Notes under the pieces: model-generated
What the model was told of the DNA's origin: nothing
The model's input: only the letters and a program-made list of their open reading frames with translations
Database searches by the model: none
Assembly (NCBI GenBank): GCA_028716365.1
Contig: JAQUPZ010000002.1
Span: forward strand, 62,001-126,000
Source: Kiritimatiellia bacterium
GTDB taxonomy: Bacteria > Verrucomicrobiota > Kiritimatiellia > UBA8416 > YA12-FULL-48-11
DNA length: 64,000 nt
Direction: 5' to 3'
Shown: positions 58,985 through 64,000 of the stretch, one piece after another
Position numbering within the stretch: position 1 is the first letter of the stretch
Layout: the number at the start of each line of letters is the position of its first letter
Made by a program: the position numbers and the translations under genes

Positions 58985-60229
58985 CTACTTCAACACCAAT
59001 GGCGGCGCGGGACTGGTCATATCACGTCCGAAGAGTGTGAACCACAACGTCCCGACAACACCGCATGCGGTTGCAGAAAGGAAATTGACTTCCGGGCCGA
59101 GCTGCCAGAGTAACGCGCCTGCCGCCGCGCCCATCGCGACGATCACATCCCGGAACAGATAGTAGGCTCCAAACATGGCGGCCTTTTTGCCTTCCGGCGC
59201 AAGATCCATGATGAGCGCTTTCCTTGTCGGCTCGCCGAACTCTTTCAATCCGCGCAGAATGAACGCAAACACGAGCCATTCAAACGAACGCGAGAAATAG
59301 AGGGCAAGCGGGAAGAGTGTGAAATTTATGAATGTAATGATTACATAAGGTTTCTTTCCGCCCCTGTCGGCAAGATACGCCACAGGAATATAAACCAGCA
59401 TGGCGGTGACCATCTCAATGGCTGTCAACATTCCAAATGCCTTGCCGGACACCTGGGCCGTTGAAAACCCGGCAACTGCATTGACGCACCAGATAACGAC
59501 ATAAGCATAAGGAATCTGTTCGCAGAAGCGGATCAGTATGTCCGACACAAGCAGGTTTTTCAGAGATGAATTCATTTCGCGCAACAGCATGAATGGATTG
59601 GGTTCCGGCCCGGCGTTATTACCGTCTTTTTTCGACGGCGTATCATCATCTATGAGCATCTGTTGAAGAACGATTGCGATAGCGGACATTACAAGAGCCA
59701 CGGCAAACGCGATACGGACGCCTTTTATCACACCCCACTGGTCTATGCATATCCCGCCTACGATTGGGCCCAGCGCCATCGGAATCCGGCGCACAAGAGA
59801 ATGTACAGATACACCCATTGTCCGCTTGTTCTTCGGCAGGACCTTTGCGACAAGATCCATCGTCGCCGGAAGCGAGATTGCCGTCCATGACAGGAAAAAG
59901 AATGATCCCACGACAACTGCCGGCCAGGACGGAATCACCATCACTATCACGAAGCCGACCATTGCCAGAAGGTTAAAAACGAGAAGAGCGCGTTTCACAC
60001 CAAGACGGTCGGACAGGTATCCGCCGGGAAATGAATACAGCGCGGAAAGCAGGTTGTCCAGGGCGTTCAAAAGTCCCGGCCAGAGCGCGCCGCTGCCAAG
60101 CGCGACAAGATAAAGCGGCAGGAAACGTTCAGACATCTTCTCGCCCATTCCGACGAGAACAACCATGCTGAGCAGTCCCAGGATGCTGCGTTTCAGGCCT
60201 AGAAAGTCCAACGTCTTAGCAATTTGCAT
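58985..60229 (-). CDS. MFS transporter
   Basis: 414 residues with about twelve hydrophobic helices. The MFS loop 2-3 motif appears as GGYLSDRLGVKRALL, and the matching second-half loop as AYLADRGGKKPYVI. Mid-protein loop of about 40 polar residues (DDDTPSKKDGNNAGPEP) separates the two six-helix halves. RKALIMDLAPEGKKAAMFGAYY is typical of a subgroup of drug/metabolite exporters common in sediment bacteria. Substrate unknown. It is divergent from the aldolase gene. Confidence 0.85.
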   Translation of the reverse strand: MQIAKTLDFLGLKRSILGLLSMVVLVGMGEKMSERFLPLYLVALGSGALWPGLLNALDNLLSALYSFPGGYLSDRLGVKRALLVFNLLAMVGFVIVMVIPSWPAVVVGSFFFLSWTAISLPATMDLVAKVLPKNKRTMGVSVHSLVRRIPMALGPIVGGICIDQWGVIKGVRIAFAVALVMSAIAIVLQQMLIDDDTPSKKDGNNAGPEPNPFMLLREMNSSLKNLLVSDILIRFCEQIPYAYVVIWCVNAVAGFSTAQVSGKAFGMLTAIEMVTAMLVYIPVAYLADRGGKKPYVIITFINFTLFPLALYFSRSFEWLVFAFILRGLKEFGEPTRKALIMDLAPEGKKAAMFGAYYLFRDVIVAMGAAAGALLWQLGPEVNFLSATACGVVGTLWFTLFGRDMTSPAPPLVLK

Positions 60230-60313
60230 ATGTTACATGTTTCTAGCAGAAAATTGCCCATAGTGTCCAGTCATGACAACTGTATATTATTGGTAACAAT
60301 TGAATTCTTTTCC

Positions 60314-60341
60314 TTGATTTCCGGCATTCGCCCGCTATAGT
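60314..60341 (+). promoter_or_regulatory. Candidate promoter for fructose-bisphosphate aldolase gene
   Basis: TTGATT (60314-60319) and TATAGT (60336-60341), spacer 16, 63 bases before the ATG at 60404. GGAAGGAAGG lies just before the start codon. Confidence 0.5.
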
Positions 60342-60403
60342 CATGGGCTTTCGTTTTTCGAAAAAGCACGTGTGATTATTCAACAAATGGAAGGAAGGAA
60401 ACT

Positions 60404-61354
60404 ATGATCGTATCAACCAAGGGGCTCTTCAAACACGCATATAGCAAGTACGCAGTCGGCGCATACAACATCAACAATGCCGAGCAGGTAATGGGCCTGT
60501 TTCGTGGCAATATGGACAGCAAAGCACCGTTCATAATCCAGCTATCCAAGGGCGCCCGCGCCTACACCGATAAGCGCCTGCTGGAAGCCATGATCCGCGC
60601 GGCTGACGAGATATTCCCGGACGCCGTTTTCGCAGTACATCTGGACCACGGCGATGAACCCACATGCATGGACTGTATAGCCAGCGGGTTTTACAGTTCC
60701 GTCATGATTGATGCCAGCAGTCAACCATTCGAAAAGAACATCGAAATCACAAAGCGTATAGTTGATGCCGCCCACAAGAAGAACATCTCAGTGGAAGCCG
60801 AACTCGGTACGCTCGGCGGCGTGGAAGAACACGTCTCTGTTGACGAGAAAAACGCCCACCTGACCGATCCAAAAGAAGCGGTCGATTTTATCAAGAGATC
60901 CGGCTGCGACAGTCTGGCCTGCGCTATCGGGACAAGTCATGGCGCATACAAGTTCGCCGGCTCGCAGGGAATTCATTTTGAAATTATCCAGGCGATCCAG
61001 AAACTCGTTCCGGGTTTCCCCCTGGTAATGCACGGATCGAGTTCGGTCCCGCAGGAAGAAGTACAGCGCATCAACGCCGCAGGCGGCAAGCTAAAGGGCG
61101 CCAAGGGCGTCGATGAAGCACAGATCACAAAGGCCGGCAAGGCGGGCGTGACGAAGGTCAATATTGACACGGATGGCCGCCTGGTGTGGTGCCGCGTACA
61201 CCGCGAACACTTCATTAACAAACCGGAAGATTTCGACCTGCGTCCCGCAGGCAAGGAGTTCATGGCCGAGTACGCCAAGTATATCGTCCACAAGAACCAG
61301 ATCCTCGGAAGCGCCGGACAGCTGGATGATGTAAGAGCAAGTTTGAAAAAATAA
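60404..61354 (+). CDS. fba: Class II fructose-bisphosphate aldolase
   Basis: 316 residues. Zinc-dependent class II aldolase features: GAYNINNAEQVMGLFRG at the start, FAVHLDHGDEPTCMD with the catalytic Asp and zinc His, SVEAELGTLGGVEEHV with Glu/zinc-region residues, LACAIGTSHGAYKF (zinc His), LVMHGSSSVPQEEV (zinc His and phosphate loop) and VTKVNIDTDGRL. It cleaves fructose 1,6-bisphosphate in glycolysis and gluconeogenesis. A strong GGAAGG site supports the start. It is followed by a nifJ-type gene, a pairing that fits fermentative carbon flow from hexose to acetyl-CoA. Confidence 0.93.
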   Translation: MIVSTKGLFKHAYSKYAVGAYNINNAEQVMGLFRGNMDSKAPFIIQLSKGARAYTDKRLLEAMIRAADEIFPDAVFAVHLDHGDEPTCMDCIASGFYSSVMIDASSQPFEKNIEITKRIVDAAHKKNISVEAELGTLGGVEEHVSVDEKNAHLTDPKEAVDFIKRSGCDSLACAIGTSHGAYKFAGSQGIHFEIIQAIQKLVPGFPLVMHGSSSVPQEEVQRINAAGGKLKGAKGVDEAQITKAGKAGVTKVNIDTDGRLVWCRVHREHFINKPEDFDLRPAGKEFMAEYAKYIVHKNQILGSAGQLDDVRASLKK

Positions 61355-61380
61355 ACAAAGATCGTTGCAACATAAGAATT

Positions 61381-61445
61381 GGTAGGGCGGGGCCGCCGGA
61401 CCCGCCGCTAATCAGAAATGGCGCGCCCGGCGGTCGCGCCCTACC
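61381..61445. repeat. GGTAGGGCG/CGCCCTACC inverted-repeat element
   Basis: GGTAGGGCG (61381-61389) and CGCCCTACC (61437-61445) are perfect inverted repeats closing a 65-base GC-rich hairpin with internal CCGCCGG/CCGGCGG pairing. It lies between fba and the oxidoreductase gene. A half copy (GGTAGGGCG) is at 16912-16920, upstream of the radical SAM gene. Confidence 0.75.
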
Positions 61446-61484
61446 TTTGATTGCAGCCATTTGACTGCCTTTGGGAGAACTCAA

Positions 61485-64000
<2,516 letters not shown>

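Overview
The window looks like chromosomal DNA of a free-living, largely anaerobic Gram-negative bacterium of the PVC superphylum, most like Lentisphaerota/Kiritimatiellota (inference from gene content; no rRNA or marker gene is present). Supporting content: many signal-peptide or Tat-exported carbohydrate-active and metabolic proteins, a giant lamin-tail/CotH protein beside a VTC-domain protein, an HzsA-like cytochrome c/beta-propeller protein, PQQ-like propellers, a class II aldolase and a pyruvate:ferredoxin oxidoreductase. Gene density is moderate and many intergenic regions carry dispersed repeats.

Layout. 1-7.2 kb: CotH/LTD surface protein and VTC-domain protein (minus). 7.4-8.3 kb: Tat-exported hydroxypyruvate-isomerase-like TIM barrel. 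8.3-11.6 kb: coupled membrane spermidine-synthase-like protein and AI-2E/PerM transporter. 11.7-15 kb: divergent GH20 hexosaminidase and N-acetylhexosamine-1-kinase-like gene, a plausible amino-sugar salvage pair with a terminator-containing leader between them. 15-17 kb: B12-binding radical SAM enzyme of the RiPP-maturase type. 17-29.7 kb: secreted or membrane proteins (putative glycosidase, PQQ propeller, DUF5009 acyltransferase, YdcF, CBM protein, ceramidase-like, FAH-family) and two tiny basic proteins missed by length cutoffs. 29.9-33 kb: Slam-like ankyrin/TPR/beta-barrel protein followed by a FecR-domain protein that may be its cargo. 33-44 kb: exported amidotransferase, YqjD/YqjE pair, HzsA-like protein, SLOG protein, TPR-SGNH hydrolase, six-hairpin glycosidase, Tat-exported DegT aminotransferase. 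Three of these genes share one promoter architecture.

44.4-58.7 kb is the accessory part: CbpA/CbpM chaperone pair, a run of small orphan ORFs separated by short repeats and a cluster of strong hairpins, a receiver/transmembrane/DHp protein with Glu at the phosphoacceptor position and no ATPase domain, a LURP-one-like protein, a bacterial single-domain histone, an EVE-like plus PD-(D/E)XK nuclease candidate, a secreted glycosidase, and a zeta toxin/antitoxin pair between ~160-bp direct repeats. 59-64 kb returns to core metabolism: MFS transporter, class II aldolase and a nifJ-type oxidoreductase cut by the window end.

The most notable items are the histone-fold protein at 50338, the degenerate receiver-DHp protein at 48305, the Slam-like/FecR pair at 29881, and several repeat families: octameric YTGTCYCC arrays at four loci, a 24-bp-period palindromic repeat at four tandem loci, and a nested palindrome at 34.2-34.5 kb whose core recurs near the histone gene. 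All functional statements are from reading the sequence; no database search was run.
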